DNA of 64,000 bases, from the NCBI GenBank assembly GCA_910577675.1, contig CAJTOR010000017.1, positions 11,824-75,823 on the forward strand, given 5' to 3'. Position numbers and translations under genes: made by a program. Within the stretch, counting starts at the first letter, position 1. Every line of letters starts with the position of its first letter. Under the pieces are notes generated by a model. The model was not told where the DNA came from. It saw only the letters and a program-made list of their open reading frames with translations, and ran no database searches. The DNA is from an uncultured Lachnospiraceae bacterium. Lineage in GTDB: Bacteria; Bacillota; Clostridia; Lachnospirales; Lachnospiraceae. Below, piece after piece: positions 34,957-44,476 of this stretch.

Positions 34957-36756
34957 CTAACTTTCTATAATACGCAAATTTATTGCCCTCTCCTGATTAC
35001 CATTATTAACTACCTTATAGCTGACTTTTTTATCCACATATGATCTATCTATATCGGGATTATCAAACTCGTGGAAAAAAATATTGTTGGGTGCATGTTC
35101 AATAAATCCATAAAATGCCCCCTTCCTATCCAAATCCACTTTCATTACATATCCCGTATATATTTTTTCCGCATTGCGTTCATCCGATACCCCATGAACT
35201 TCTTTCATTAGAAAACTCCGGAATTCAGCACTATCCTTCATACCATATCTATACTGTGATCCCTTCGACTTAATCCACTTCGTTCTTATATCCCCAAACT
35301 TTTTGCATGCTCTTAACGCACATTGTTTAAGTTTATTATCCGCAAAAGCCGCAAATAACTGCTCGCAGTATTTATCAATCTGATTGGACACTAAATCTGG
35401 TGAAAAACCTCCTTCCATTTCCTTTATCAATAGCATAATATGCATTTTAAAATTGCTCAATTCTTTTGGAAGCTTTTTCTCCCTAAAAAGAATATCCACA
35501 TTCAAATACAAAAAAGCTGCCAAATAATATGGTTGATAAGAATGTGTTTCAACAAACAGATTATCTTTATAATTTCTTAACAATGTATACTCATGCTTAT
35601 GACTATCCTCAACATGATTTAAAAACAATGCAACCATGCTTTGAATCAAAGCACGAAAGCTGATTTTTTGTTGCGGCTTAATCTGTAAATTATCCGCATA
35701 TTGTTTGGAACGCCTCTCATAATATATTTTCTGATAACCGTTCACTTGGTTATTTTCAAAATATCTTTCAAGTTCTTTATGAAATCCCTTTATTGTTTCA
35801 AATGCCTCCTCATAAACAATGTTTTGCCGATTTGCGCCTCTTACAATTCCCTGCGTCACATCTTCCACATTGGAACCTACAATCTTCGCAATTAAGCAGA
35901 CACTCTTTAAATCCATTCCCTTTTGATGTGCCTGATAAATCATATTACATGTCTGACAACCATTGACAATCTGAGGATTTTCCAATTCGTATTCACTATT
36001 CTTTAGTTCTACTTTTTTACACACAATTGTGATTCCGTTATTAAAAAGGACAAAACGTTCTGGATGTTCTTTCAATGTTGATAAAATCTCCTGATTAACT
36101 GTTGAATATCCTTGTGAATCTCTCACATTATCATCAAATATATTCCGTCAGAGTAATCCATCCGGTGTAGTTACTAATTGTAGTAAATCCTGCGCAGTAA
36201 TACAAAGAACACATGCATTTCCAAATTTTTCCACCCCGTCCGGTATAAGAAAGGATTTTCTATCCTTCAGCTTCCCCCGATAACTATTCTCATTAGAATT
36301 TATAATATCTAATAAACGCCCTCTGCCTATCTTAATCCCCTTTCCTATTTCAGAAAAATATCTTTTAAAACTGTCACTAAAACGTATTCCTTTTTCTTTA
36401 TTGTCATCACAATATAGTACAGGTTTTAATTTGGGATTATCCTCCCAGTGTAGCATAACATCCCGGGACATCGCATAAGACAGAATATTAATCCATTTCT
36501 CATTCTTTTCAATCTCATCCAAGCTATTAAAAAGTTTCTCTAATTGTTTTGCAAAATCGTTTGCACTGCCAAAGGAAAGAAAATACAACTCTAATAAGCC
36601 CTTCTGATCCCTCTGCAAAATAGCATCAATATCCTGCGGCTCTCTCAAAATCTGATCATTCATCAGGAAAAAAGCCCCATGAAATTCCATTGATTATAAA
36701 GTTTAACCGCAGTATCTTCACCAGCCAAAGTATCTTTGATATCATATAAATGCCAT
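34957..36756 (-). pseudogene. Decayed AIPR-family abortive infection protein
   Basis: A former AIPR phage-resistance gene of about 590 codons, now broken. The ATG at 36756 (TGATG overlap with the upstream gene) is out of frame with YDIKDTLAGEDTAVKLYNQW. A second shift near 36690 leads to HGAFFLMNDQ...CVLCITAQDLLQLV. A TGA at 36150-36148 then interrupts the frame exactly before NIFDDNVRDSQGYSTVNQEI. The rest is intact to 34957 and includes the family hallmarks FVLFNNGITIVC and IVNGCQT. A single C-to-T change (CGA to TGA) would explain the stop. The piece starting at 36126 could still be translated but lacks the N-terminal third. Intact AIPR proteins are linked to abortive infection. Confidence 0.75.
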
Positions 36757-37016
36757 CACACACATTTCTTCTCACAATCCAACATTATGGCTGTAATATC
36801 AATCACTTTTGCTCCTTCCTTTTTCACACTTGCAGGACGGTATTCCTTTGCAAAATATCCAATATTGCCCTCTTTTACACAATACTCTAAAATTACCTGA
36901 TCCATACTTCCATCCTGCTGTTTTTCTTCCACCAAAATGTCCCGGGAATTTACCACCTTATACAATGCGGTTCTTTTAGGTGTATCGAAATTATTTAATT
37001 TGCTGGCTTTTATCAC
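36756..37016 (-). CDS. Small protein of the AAA/AIPR module
   Basis: An 86-residue protein of unknown family. It starts with GTG at 37016, preceded by TGAGGAA, and its TGA overlaps the next ATG (TGATG). It is mixed alpha/beta with charged stretches (VNSRDILVEEKQQDGSMDQV, GNIGYFAKEYRPASVKKEG). There are no membrane segments. Its position between the ATPase and the AIPR gene suggests it was part of the same defence unit. It appears intact while both neighbours are broken. Confidence 0.55.
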   Translation of the reverse strand: MIKASKLNNFDTPKRTALYKVVNSRDILVEEKQQDGSMDQVILEYCVKEGNIGYFAKEYRPASVKKEGAKVIDITAIMLDCEKKCV

Positions 37017-37022
37017 TATTCC

Positions 37023-38320
37023 TCACCCCGTAATTCTATCTGCTTCATTATAAAGTTTGTCCAGATTGCTACCAAATAGTTTAAAATCATACCCCATCAA
37101 CGGATGACTTATAAACTCCAGTTTTTCAACAGTGGTCTTCCCCTGTTCTCCATTTCGAAACTCATATATGCCTGCTTTCACGTCTGGGCGTAGCAGATCA
37201 TTCTCCGTTAATTCTAATTCTGACAACATTTCATAATACTTTCCTTTTGCTTTATATGGGTCAACATAAACAGGTTATTTAAACGGCTTGCCATTGTATC
37301 ACTGTGCGAACTTACTATTATATGCATCCCTGCATTCACCATGCGGATCAACCACCGCGCCATCTCTCTTTGCAACAATGGATGAAGACTATTTTCCACC
37401 TCATCGCAGTACAGCCAATCTATCTGCTGGGTCGCGCTCAGAACCTTAACAAAAGGCGTTAATTCATGAATCATGGAAGACGCAACGTGCAACTGAACCA
37501 TTTTATTCACTGTCTTATCATTATAAAATGTTTCATCCCCTATCTGAACTACCTTTCCATGCAAAAGATATTTTTCCCCAAATTCTAATAAATCCTTCCT
37601 TGTTTCTTTCAATAGTTTATCCTCTGTATAAAGCTGGAGAAAACGCAAAAAATCTTTGATTGGCAAAACCAGATTTCCCTCCGTTTCCCCCACAAAATAA
37701 TGTTTATACAACAACTGCAACCCAGAGCGCGATGCCGGCAAAAAAAGCTGCCCTATTTCCTGGTCGGTTTTTCCACATAAAATAATCCTCCAGACAGTTT
37801 GTGATACCTCTTTGACTACCCCCTCCAGTTGACCAAAATCAGAAATCCTACTTTCAAAAGATGCAACGTTTTCCGCACTCTCATACTGTAATACATCTAT
37901 ATGGATTTGATCCTTCTGTACTTTTATATCTTCATTTCGATATCCGGAAACACTACTTACAAAATACGTAGATTGCTTTCCCTCCAATACTATCCTTATC
38001 TCCTCAACAGAAATTGGTACTCCAAAAATATTATCAATTATTCGTTCTTTGTCCTGTTCTAAAAATTTATTTATCTCCAATTCGACTTTCTGAAACCACT
38101 CCTGGTCACAGCGAATCAGGTACTGACCATTCATATCTGTTTGCTTCACACCCGTAACTGGAACTAGAAAATTTCTCAATTCCTTCCTAAGACCATAAAT
38201 CAATTGCATGACCATGGTCTTTCCGCTGTTATTATTCCCGGCAAAAACAACAAAATTATCCAATGCTATATCTGCAAATTCCACTCTTCCAAAATTTCTA
38301 ATTATCAAATGTAATACCAA
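37023..38320 (-). pseudogene. AAA ATPase of the AIPR module, split by a frameshift
   Basis: An overcoming-lysogenization-defect-like or AAA_15/21-type ATPase. The TTG start at 38320 has AAGGAGA. Walker A is FAGNNNSGKT, Walker B DWLYCDEVENSLHP, and the H-loop VSSHSDTMASRL. The main frame stops at 37214 (KCCQN), but the next frame, 37229 to 37023, continues with a typical C-terminal tail for this family (LLRPDVKAGIYEFRNGEQGK, FKLFGSNLDKLYNEADRITG). A -1 shift near the run GCAAAAGGA (about 37240) would join them. It may be a mutation, a sequencing error in the A-run or, less likely, programmed frameshifting. It is the first gene of the AIPR module. Confidence 0.7.
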
Positions 38321-38520
38321 AATTATATCTCCTTATTTAAATCTATCACTTATTTTTCTTTATCAAAAACATGCTGCACATTACCTTCCATTCCTTTTTA
38401 AGAAAACACCTTGATAAAATTATTCCAAAATTCCTTTATCAAAAACAATACCGAAACATATGCATCCTAATATTCACCTCAAAATCCACATTATAACTCC
38501 CTAATTCACCTTTTTTCGAC

Positions 38521-41500
38521 TTACACGATCGCCTTCCCCAACTGCCACACAATCTCACTAAAATACCTTGCCGGGACTTCCCTCAAAAAAAGTGCCTTGT
38601 CCTTATCCGCCTCATCATACACATAGCTTCCCCGCGCAATCGTTCCCGCCTTGTAAAATCTCGCATCGTAAACTGTGACATCCTCGTTCGAATACCCCAC
38701 AAAACTGCCGGAAAAATGAAGTTCCACACCGAGCCCGATCTCCTTATCCTCGCGGTAATAAGTATCAAAACCGCCCGCATCCTGCACTGAACCACGGTAC
38801 CAGCCTAGCACAAAAAGCCTGCTGCCAAGTACCATATCATTCACCGTCTTATCCTGAAAACGGGTAAGTTCCTGCGTGCCCGCTTCCTCCTCTGTCATCG
38901 CGAAAACCGCACGGTCAAGCTGCTCAAAAGGCTGCACAATCTCGTAATCCGCCAGTTGTTCCTTCCACGCCATTTTTGACTGCCCATCCAGCTCAACCGG
39001 GTGTACCAGCCCGATTTTCCCCTGCGCAGGCAAAAAAAACTCATCCCCCTCCTCCGTATTGAAAGAACCATCCTCCATATAGCGGAAACTTTTTGTCAAC
39101 CTGCCTTCCTCATACATCCCCCAGATAAGACCGATGGCAAATTGGTGCATAATAGGATTCTTTACAAAGAGTAATTTCCACGCCTCAACCTCCCATTCGC
39201 GCGCGGTGGAAAGTGCCAATTCCAGTCGCTGCTTTTGGCTCGCAACGGTCGTTTTCATCTGCTTTTTCATCTGCTTAAACTCCCCGTAAGCCGCTGCTGC
39301 TTTCACTTCATCATCCCTTTTGCCCGGGGCGGGAAGATTTTTAAGCTTTTTGCCCCGCGTCAGATTATGAGGGCTTTTATCCGCTTCCACACCCTCAAAT
39401 ATCTCTATCTCCAGTGCCGTTGTAATTGTCACAACAAACTTCCGTTCCCCGTAATCAAATAAACGCTCCATATTCCCGTCAAAGCCCAGATCAGGCACAA
39501 TACGGTCGGCAAGCTCCTCACACGTTATACCAAGCTGTGATGCTGCAAAGGAAAGCGCTTCTCCCGCCGCAGCACGCACCTGCTTGAACTTGAATTTCCT
39601 GGCAATCCCATCCACAATCAAGAGTGCCTGCGGAAGCGGGCTTAAACTTAACGCCTTAACCGCCTCACATGCAATCGCACCGCGTCCTTTCTGCGGCCAT
39701 TCCTTAATCTGTCGGTAAAGCTTTTCAATAATATCACTGCCACCGTGAATTGCCGCCGCATAGAGCACCCAGCGCTTTTTTGCCTCCGCACCCGCATCCA
39801 TCCACCTGTCAAACAGCTCGTTCACATACACGGCAAATTCGGCTGCATTAAGGTACTTTGCCAGATACGCTGCATTCTTGTTTACCCCACAGCCATCCGC
39901 GCCACAATAACACAGAAGGATCGCCTGCAAATATTCCTCATCCGCAGCCACAACCTCCTTCCCCTTTGCCTGCCCGGGCAATAAAACATCCCCCGATGCC
40001 ATATGTACTGCCGAAAACGGCACTTCATATGCCCAGGAAAGACTGCGCTTCTTTCCGCCCTTGTGCAGCAATTTCACAAGCTCCTCACGAGAGAGTGCAT
40101 CCCTTCCCGATGAATCCTTCCCATCATCCTTAATACCGAGAGCGTTTCCAAGGAGTTCCCTTATCTTCACATTTTTCTCCTTCTCCATCGCCCGCGCAAA
40201 AACCTCCCCGTAATCCGCTCCGGACTTCTGCCACTCGGAAAGTACCCGGATCGCCAGTTCCCGCTGCGCTGCTTTTTTTGAGGAGAGAAATTCCTTCACT
40301 TCATCCTCCCAACCCTCCTTGGAACATAAAATCTTATAAACCTGCTGCCTCACTGCCTTAGAACCATCTTGCGAATACTTTAGAATTTCTTCCTTATTGA
40401 CCTCTGCATCCTTTGAAAGTACTTTAAGTCCAATACACCTACCAAACACATCCGCACCTGCGAATACAGAAAGCATCTCCTCCCGGCTCTCTTTCAGAAG
40501 ACCAGAAAAATATTTCTTAATGTAACCAAGGAACTTTTTTTGCTCCTCCTCTTCATACAGGTCATCATAAATCATACCTGCCAAAGAAAGCTGCATGGAA
40601 TATCCAAGCCCCTCCATATTAAGTTCTGCAAACATCTCTTTAACCAGCGCTGTTTCCAGATTGCCCACGCTCCATTTTCCATACTTCCTTATCCTCCATA
40701 CAAAAAAGGTGGACATCCCCCTGAAAAACATATAGACTTCAACCCGGCGAAAAAATTCCTTATCCTTAAAATTATCAAAATATGTAGCAAGTAACTCCCA
40801 TTCATAATAACCGCCATAAAAACTCTTGAGTTTGTCACGGTCATAATCCTCGCAAAATTTCTCAAATGTAATTTCCCCGCGCAGCCATGCCCTGGCAGTA
40901 AGGAGGTTTGGATCTGCCTTCGATAATACCTCAATCAGCTTTTCTCTCTCCTCATTGTTACCTGACCACTGCTCCTCCACAATCTTTTCAAAAAGCTCCG
41001 GGTTTTGCTCCTTTACAAGACACAGCATCCGGGTTGACTGTGCCGCCCCTGCCGCACTCATCACCCTAAGATAACACTCCGTATTCTCCTTTAGCTGTTT
41101 TCTCATAATATTCTTATGATCCCCCATCACCGCCCAGGTTAAATATTCCTCACTATCAATACCGAAAATTTTATCATAGGAACCTCCCTTAACACCGATA
41201 TCCATATAAGTCCCCTGACTCATAATATACACAGCATCAAGTCCTTCCTGCAAATTTGCCAGAAGGCACAACCGGACAATATTTTTCAATTTTTTGGATA
41301 AGTTATAATTTATGTAGGACAATCCTGCAACAACCCTTAACAATGTTTGTGAAAAAGATCGTTTTAAGCCGATGATCGGCATAAACCTCTCCGGGATTCC
41401 ATCGCCTGACAAAGCCTCAGAAAGCTCCCTGAAAAGCGTCTGGTCTGCCGACGCGAAATACAATTCTTCAAAAAATTTCACGGCAAGCTCCTCATAGGCA

Positions 41501-42087
41501 GAAAGAAATTGGGCATCCTCCCGCTCAATTGGCAACTGGCATTTTTTTTGATACTTTGCGTAAAAATAGTAAGCAAACAGGATAAATCTCCCTTTTTCAA
41601 AAGTGTCTTCCACCAAAGTAATTGCCTGCTTTATAACCTCCGGATCATTTCCTGCAAGTTCCAGTACGGATTCTATCCAATAACTGTGCAGATAGCTAAG
41701 CGCCCCGATACTAACTCCATGCGTTGCGGTCATTTTTACCGGATCCGCCCATTCTGTCGGTCTTAATATGCGAAAAATTTCAGTCGGAACCATCTCATGG
41801 CAGGTAGTCCTCCCCCTTGCAAACAGTACTTGGAACAGCCTTCCCATATCCCCTTTCACCGGCTGTAAACCAGCCTTTCCTTTTTTGCGTATCAATTCAT
41901 CAAACATCTTCTTTACCGGTTCCGGGTCAGTTCCGGAAATATCCCTGAAACTGATCCCCTCTAATACTTGTATCCCCTCTTTTCCATCAAGATACGCTTC
42001 TGCCGCTTTCTGTTCATCCACAGAAAGTTCCAATAAGGAAAACAATTCCGTCCATTTGTCGGGTCTGCTTTCTTTCTGGTTCGTCAT
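38521..42087 (-). CDS. DUF4132 giant protein, paralogue 2
   Basis: A 1188-residue cytoplasmic protein; the start follows AACAGGAGG. The layout is as in paralogue 1: a divergent helical N-terminal half (1-660), then the conserved part (LHKGGKKRSLSWAYE at about 677, AKKRWVLYAAAIHGG, NPIMHQFAIGLIWGMYEEGR at about 976, FRYMEDGSFNT). The last 45 residues are nearly identical to paralogue 1 (FYKAGTIARGSY, YDEADKDKALFLREVPARYF), indicating recent common ancestry or conversion. An insert before EYLQAILLCY (LLPGQAKGKEVVAA) distinguishes it. The decayed AAA/AIPR module lies directly downstream after about 200 nt of AT-rich DNA with no feature. Function unknown. Confidence 0.85.
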   Translation of the reverse strand: MTNQKESRPDKWTELFSLLELSVDEQKAAEAYLDGKEGIQVLEGISFRDISGTDPEPVKKMFDELIRKKGKAGLQPVKGDMGRLFQVLFARGRTTCHEMVPTEIFRILRPTEWADPVKMTATHGVSIGALSYLHSYWIESVLELAGNDPEVIKQAITLVEDTFEKGRFILFAYYFYAKYQKKCQLPIEREDAQFLSAYEELAVKFFEELYFASADQTLFRELSEALSGDGIPERFMPIIGLKRSFSQTLLRVVAGLSYINYNLSKKLKNIVRLCLLANLQEGLDAVYIMSQGTYMDIGVKGGSYDKIFGIDSEEYLTWAVMGDHKNIMRKQLKENTECYLRVMSAAGAAQSTRMLCLVKEQNPELFEKIVEEQWSGNNEEREKLIEVLSKADPNLLTARAWLRGEITFEKFCEDYDRDKLKSFYGGYYEWELLATYFDNFKDKEFFRRVEVYMFFRGMSTFFVWRIRKYGKWSVGNLETALVKEMFAELNMEGLGYSMQLSLAGMIYDDLYEEEEQKKFLGYIKKYFSGLLKESREEMLSVFAGADVFGRCIGLKVLSKDAEVNKEEILKYSQDGSKAVRQQVYKILCSKEGWEDEVKEFLSSKKAAQRELAIRVLSEWQKSGADYGEVFARAMEKEKNVKIRELLGNALGIKDDGKDSSGRDALSREELVKLLHKGGKKRSLSWAYEVPFSAVHMASGDVLLPGQAKGKEVVAADEEYLQAILLCYCGADGCGVNKNAAYLAKYLNAAEFAVYVNELFDRWMDAGAEAKKRWVLYAAAIHGGSDIIEKLYRQIKEWPQKGRGAIACEAVKALSLSPLPQALLIVDGIARKFKFKQVRAAAGEALSFAASQLGITCEELADRIVPDLGFDGNMERLFDYGERKFVVTITTALEIEIFEGVEADKSPHNLTRGKKLKNLPAPGKRDDEVKAAAAYGEFKQMKKQMKTTVASQKQRLELALSTAREWEVEAWKLLFVKNPIMHQFAIGLIWGMYEEGRLTKSFRYMEDGSFNTEEGDEFFLPAQGKIGLVHPVELDGQSKMAWKEQLADYEIVQPFEQLDRAVFAMTEEEAGTQELTRFQDKTVNDMVLGSRLFVLGWYRGSVQDAGGFDTYYREDKEIGLGVELHFSGSFVGYSNEDVTVYDARFYKAGTIARGSYVYDEADKDKALFLREVPARYFSEIVWQLGKAIV

Positions 42088-42298
42088 AATTTCATCCTCC
42101 TGTTACAATAATTTACAAATAATTACCTCTTCTTCTAATAAGGCATGACTCTGATAACTTGTACTATAGCAACACCGAACTGATTCTACAGTTCCTTATC
42201 CCATATGCCCTGGTTTATTTCTCTATATTTTGCATTTTATCACAATTTCTTTACTTGTTCAAATATATTATTATTTTAAAAATTTACAGGGGGATGCC

Positions 42299-42609
42299 AT
42301 GCAGATGCTCCAGGGGGAAATGGCAGGCGAAGCGAACCGGTCTTACATCGGACGATGATGTTATGGCGCTTGTAAAAGAAAAATTGAGAAATAAGGACGA
42401 AAACGCATGAAAATTCTGATTGATACGAATGTCCTCATATCTGCGGCTTTGAATGCCGATGGTGTTCTAATCAGGCTTATGTGAAAGCCGTTTCTTATCC
42501 TAACCACAGATTGATTTGCGAGCAGAATATGGACGAAATGAAGCGGATATTCAATCACTAGCTTTACTGGTGCTGGAATTAATACCCATCCCAGCAGAAG
42601 AGAATTTTT
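42299..42609 (+). pseudogene. Remnant of a PIN-domain toxin/antitoxin pair (VapBC-like)
   Basis: The antitoxin is reduced to two frames: MQMLQGEMAGEA at 42299, then KRTGLTSDDDVMALVKEKLR ending at 42409. The toxin starts at 42407 with an ATGA overlap and reads MKILIDTNVLISAALNADGV, the PIN-domain N-terminus with its first acidic residue. A frameshift near 42470 is followed by AYVKAVSYPNHRLICEQNMD to a stop at 42559-42561. A third frame holds LALLVLELIPIPAEENFSK to about 42609, after which the homology ends. The toxin is clearly dead: the C-terminal half with the remaining catalytic acids is gone. Confidence 0.65.
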
Positions 42610-42610
42610 C

Positions 42611-42664
42611 TAAACTGCACCTCCAATCCCTGGTCTGTGTCTCCAACTTTGGGGGTGCAGTTTA
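42611..42664. repeat. IS-end-like inverted repeat
   Basis: TAAACTGCACC-T-CCAA (42611-42626) and TTGG-G-GGTGCAGTTTA (42649-42664) form 15-16 bp arms. The right end read outward resembles IS3-type termini (CTGCACCCCCAAAGTTGGAG). It sits exactly where the PIN toxin remnant breaks off. It may be two fused insertion-sequence ends left by deletion, or a terminator for the - strand gene ending at 42684. Confidence 0.45.
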
Positions 42665-42683
42665 CAACATCACTAATTCAAAA

Positions 42684-43442
42684 CTACTGCATTTCTGGCG
42701 GTCCTACCAGGAGGTTAAAATTCTCTTGAACATCCGGGGAAATCCAAGCACTGCATTCATTTGCCCAAAAATCAACGATTACATATGAAAAACATTCTCC
42801 ATTTATATCTTCCATATTCAAAATCAGTTGAGAAAGACCATCATTATAGAAATCCACCATAATTTTATTACTCAAAGCAGAAATATCTAACATCAAGGCA
42901 ATCGCTTCCTGTGTAACCTTCAAGTTAAGTTCAAGTTTCGAAATACCTGCATCCTCATTCGTATAAAATACTTCTTTGACTTCACACGGATAATCATTCA
43001 TCAAAGCAACCGCCTTTTCTTTTAAGATTTCTTCCGACACACCAGAACATGCCTTAACTCTTTTCTGCTCATTTATAAGAGGGTTTCTTGCCGTATATAC
43101 ATCATAAATCAACTCATTATTTATGTCGTAAACCATGACTTGAAGCCCTTTTACCTGATCCAATCGCTCATCACACTGAAGCGCTTCGTTCAAAACTTGA
43201 AGTGCCTTAACATCTTTAAGCGTGCATCTTCCCTCTCCCTGTGAAATGATCTCTGCCACGATAATCTGCTCCGACTCTGTTATAGCACGGTAAGAAACAT
43301 CATGTTCTTCCAAATAATTCTGTACTGCATCTACAGCACCTTTTTCTGCCAACACTAGTTTTTTCCCAGCTAAAACAACAAATGTAAAAACAACAAACAA
43401 TACCACCACTACTACAATTGATTTCTTATACTTTTCCGCCAT
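42684..43442 (-). CDS. Uncharacterised membrane-anchored extracellular protein
   Basis: A 252-residue protein I cannot assign. The ATG at 43442 follows GGGAGG. A hydrophobic segment (IVVVVVLFVVFTFVVLAG, about residues 9-27) anchors it with the bulk outside. The extracellular part is alpha/beta with acidic character and ends in FWANECSAWISPDVQENFNL. No catalytic motif was found. It resembles small lipoprotein-like or exported proteins next to accessory genes. The neighbours are the dead toxin locus and a gene remnant at 43478-43636. Confidence 0.6.
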   Translation of the reverse strand: MAEKYKKSIVVVVVLFVVFTFVVLAGKKLVLAEKGAVDAVQNYLEEHDVSYRAITESEQIIVAEIISQGEGRCTLKDVKALQVLNEALQCDERLDQVKGLQVMVYDINNELIYDVYTARNPLINEQKRVKACSGVSEEILKEKAVALMNDYPCEVKEVFYTNEDAGISKLELNLKVTQEAIALMLDISALSNKIMVDFYNDGLSQLILNMEDINGECFSYVIVDFWANECSAWISPDVQENFNLLVGPPEMQ

Positions 43443-43477
43443 AATAAAACCTCCCTCAACAAAAATATTTTCTTTTC

Positions 43478-43636
43478 TCAGTCTGAACCCCATACGCTAA
43501 ACATTGTTTCAATACCAGCAAAACTATAACCTGGTATATAATAATCTGGCATAGTATTATTGTCTATCCATATCGCACTCGGATTTTTCAGTTTAACATT
43601 CTCAAATCCCACGATTAATCTTTGTCCAAACTTTTG
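43478..43636 (-). pseudogene. Possible gene remnant upstream of the membrane-anchored protein
   Basis: A 52-codon open frame without a start codon, preceded by TAG, encodes KNPSAIWIDNNTMPDYYIPG and SFAGIETMFSVWGSD and ends 35 nt before the next start. The composition looks like real protein rather than shadow. I do not recognise the family. The rest of 43637-43879 shows a terminator and no gene. Confidence 0.3.
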
Positions 43637-43639
43637 CTA

Positions 43640-43692
43640 CAAATAAAAACAAACCATGCAGAGCGATTCCTATATCCACCCTGCATGGTTTT
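43640..43692 (-). terminator. Terminator on the - strand after the acetyltransferase gene
   Basis: AACCATGCAG (43690-43681 on the - strand) and CTGCATGGTT (43661-43652) pair perfectly and are followed by TGTTTTTATTTG. Confidence 0.65.
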
Positions 43693-43879
43693 AGAAAGAT
43701 CCCCCGAACTTAATTCCGGCGAAGCGGATTGAAAACGATTCTTCCCCGAGTAAAACTGCCCTTGCACAAACCAGCCAACGCCTGTTCTCCCTACCACAAA
43801 AACAATTATTTTATCGCCGTAAATATTTAGCTGAGAATTTAATACAAACTGGAAAATCACCGAAAACCATAAACACTCT

Positions 43880-44431
43880 TTAACGTTCTTCTTTTAACAG
43901 CGCATAATAACATTCATCACAAATCCCCTGATTATTGCTACCTGCACTGCGCAGTGTCCCCTCATATTTCATCCCGCATTTTTTCATTACCCCACCTGAG
44001 TTCGGATTCCTCGGGTCATGCCTTGCCTCAATCCGGTTTGCCCCAACCACATCAAAGAGAAAATCCATAACTGCTTTTAATGCCTCGGATGTAATGCCCC
44101 TGTGCCACCAGGCTTTTCCGATACAATAGCCAATATGCATCATCGAAATACTTTCATTCATATTTACCACAGCAATATCTCCGACCGGTTCCTCCCCGTT
44201 ATCTTTCAATGCGATGGTCCAATGATAATAGTTATCGTCCAGGTACCGATCCACCCAGCTTTCTACAACCCTCTGGCTGATTTCCTGGCTTTTGTGGGTC
44301 GGCCAGGTCAGATATTTTGTGACCTCATCGTCCGATGCCCAGTTTTTATACACTGCCGCAACATCTTCCATCACATATCTTCTTAAAATCAATCGCTCCG
44401 TTTCCAATCTCTTAGTCCCACAATGCTGCAT
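43880..44431 (-). CDS. GNAT acetyltransferase, RimJ/RimL type
   Basis: A 183-residue N-acetyltransferase using acetyl-CoA. The family pattern is clear: LETERLILRRYVMEDVAAVY, DNGEEPVGDIAV, IGYCIGKAWWHRGITSEALK (acetyl-CoA loop), and ANRIEARHDPRNPNSGGVMK followed by GMKYEGTLR. The start has GGAAAGGA. It follows DUF4132 paralogue 3 after 45 nt. The substrate is unknown; it may act on ribosomal proteins or small amines. Confidence 0.88.
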   Translation of the reverse strand: MQHCGTKRLETERLILRRYVMEDVAAVYKNWASDDEVTKYLTWPTHKSQEISQRVVESWVDRYLDDNYYHWTIALKDNGEEPVGDIAVVNMNESISMMHIGYCIGKAWWHRGITSEALKAVMDFLFDVVGANRIEARHDPRNPNSGGVMKKCGMKYEGTLRSAGSNNQGICDECYYALLKEER

Positions 44432-44476
44432 AGTCCCGTCCTTTCCAACTTCCTCTCTGTTTCCAATATATCACCT

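Noticed and set aside
36148..36150. In-frame TGA of the AIPR gene as selenocysteine.
   Set aside because: There is no convincing SECIS-like hairpin, the residue is not a redox position in the family, and other lesions in the same gene show decay.
37214..37250. Programmed -1 frameshift in the AAA ATPase.
   Set aside because: The A-run lacks a canonical slippery heptamer and no downstream pseudoknot is apparent; with the neighbouring gene broken, mutation is more likely. Kept only as a possibility.
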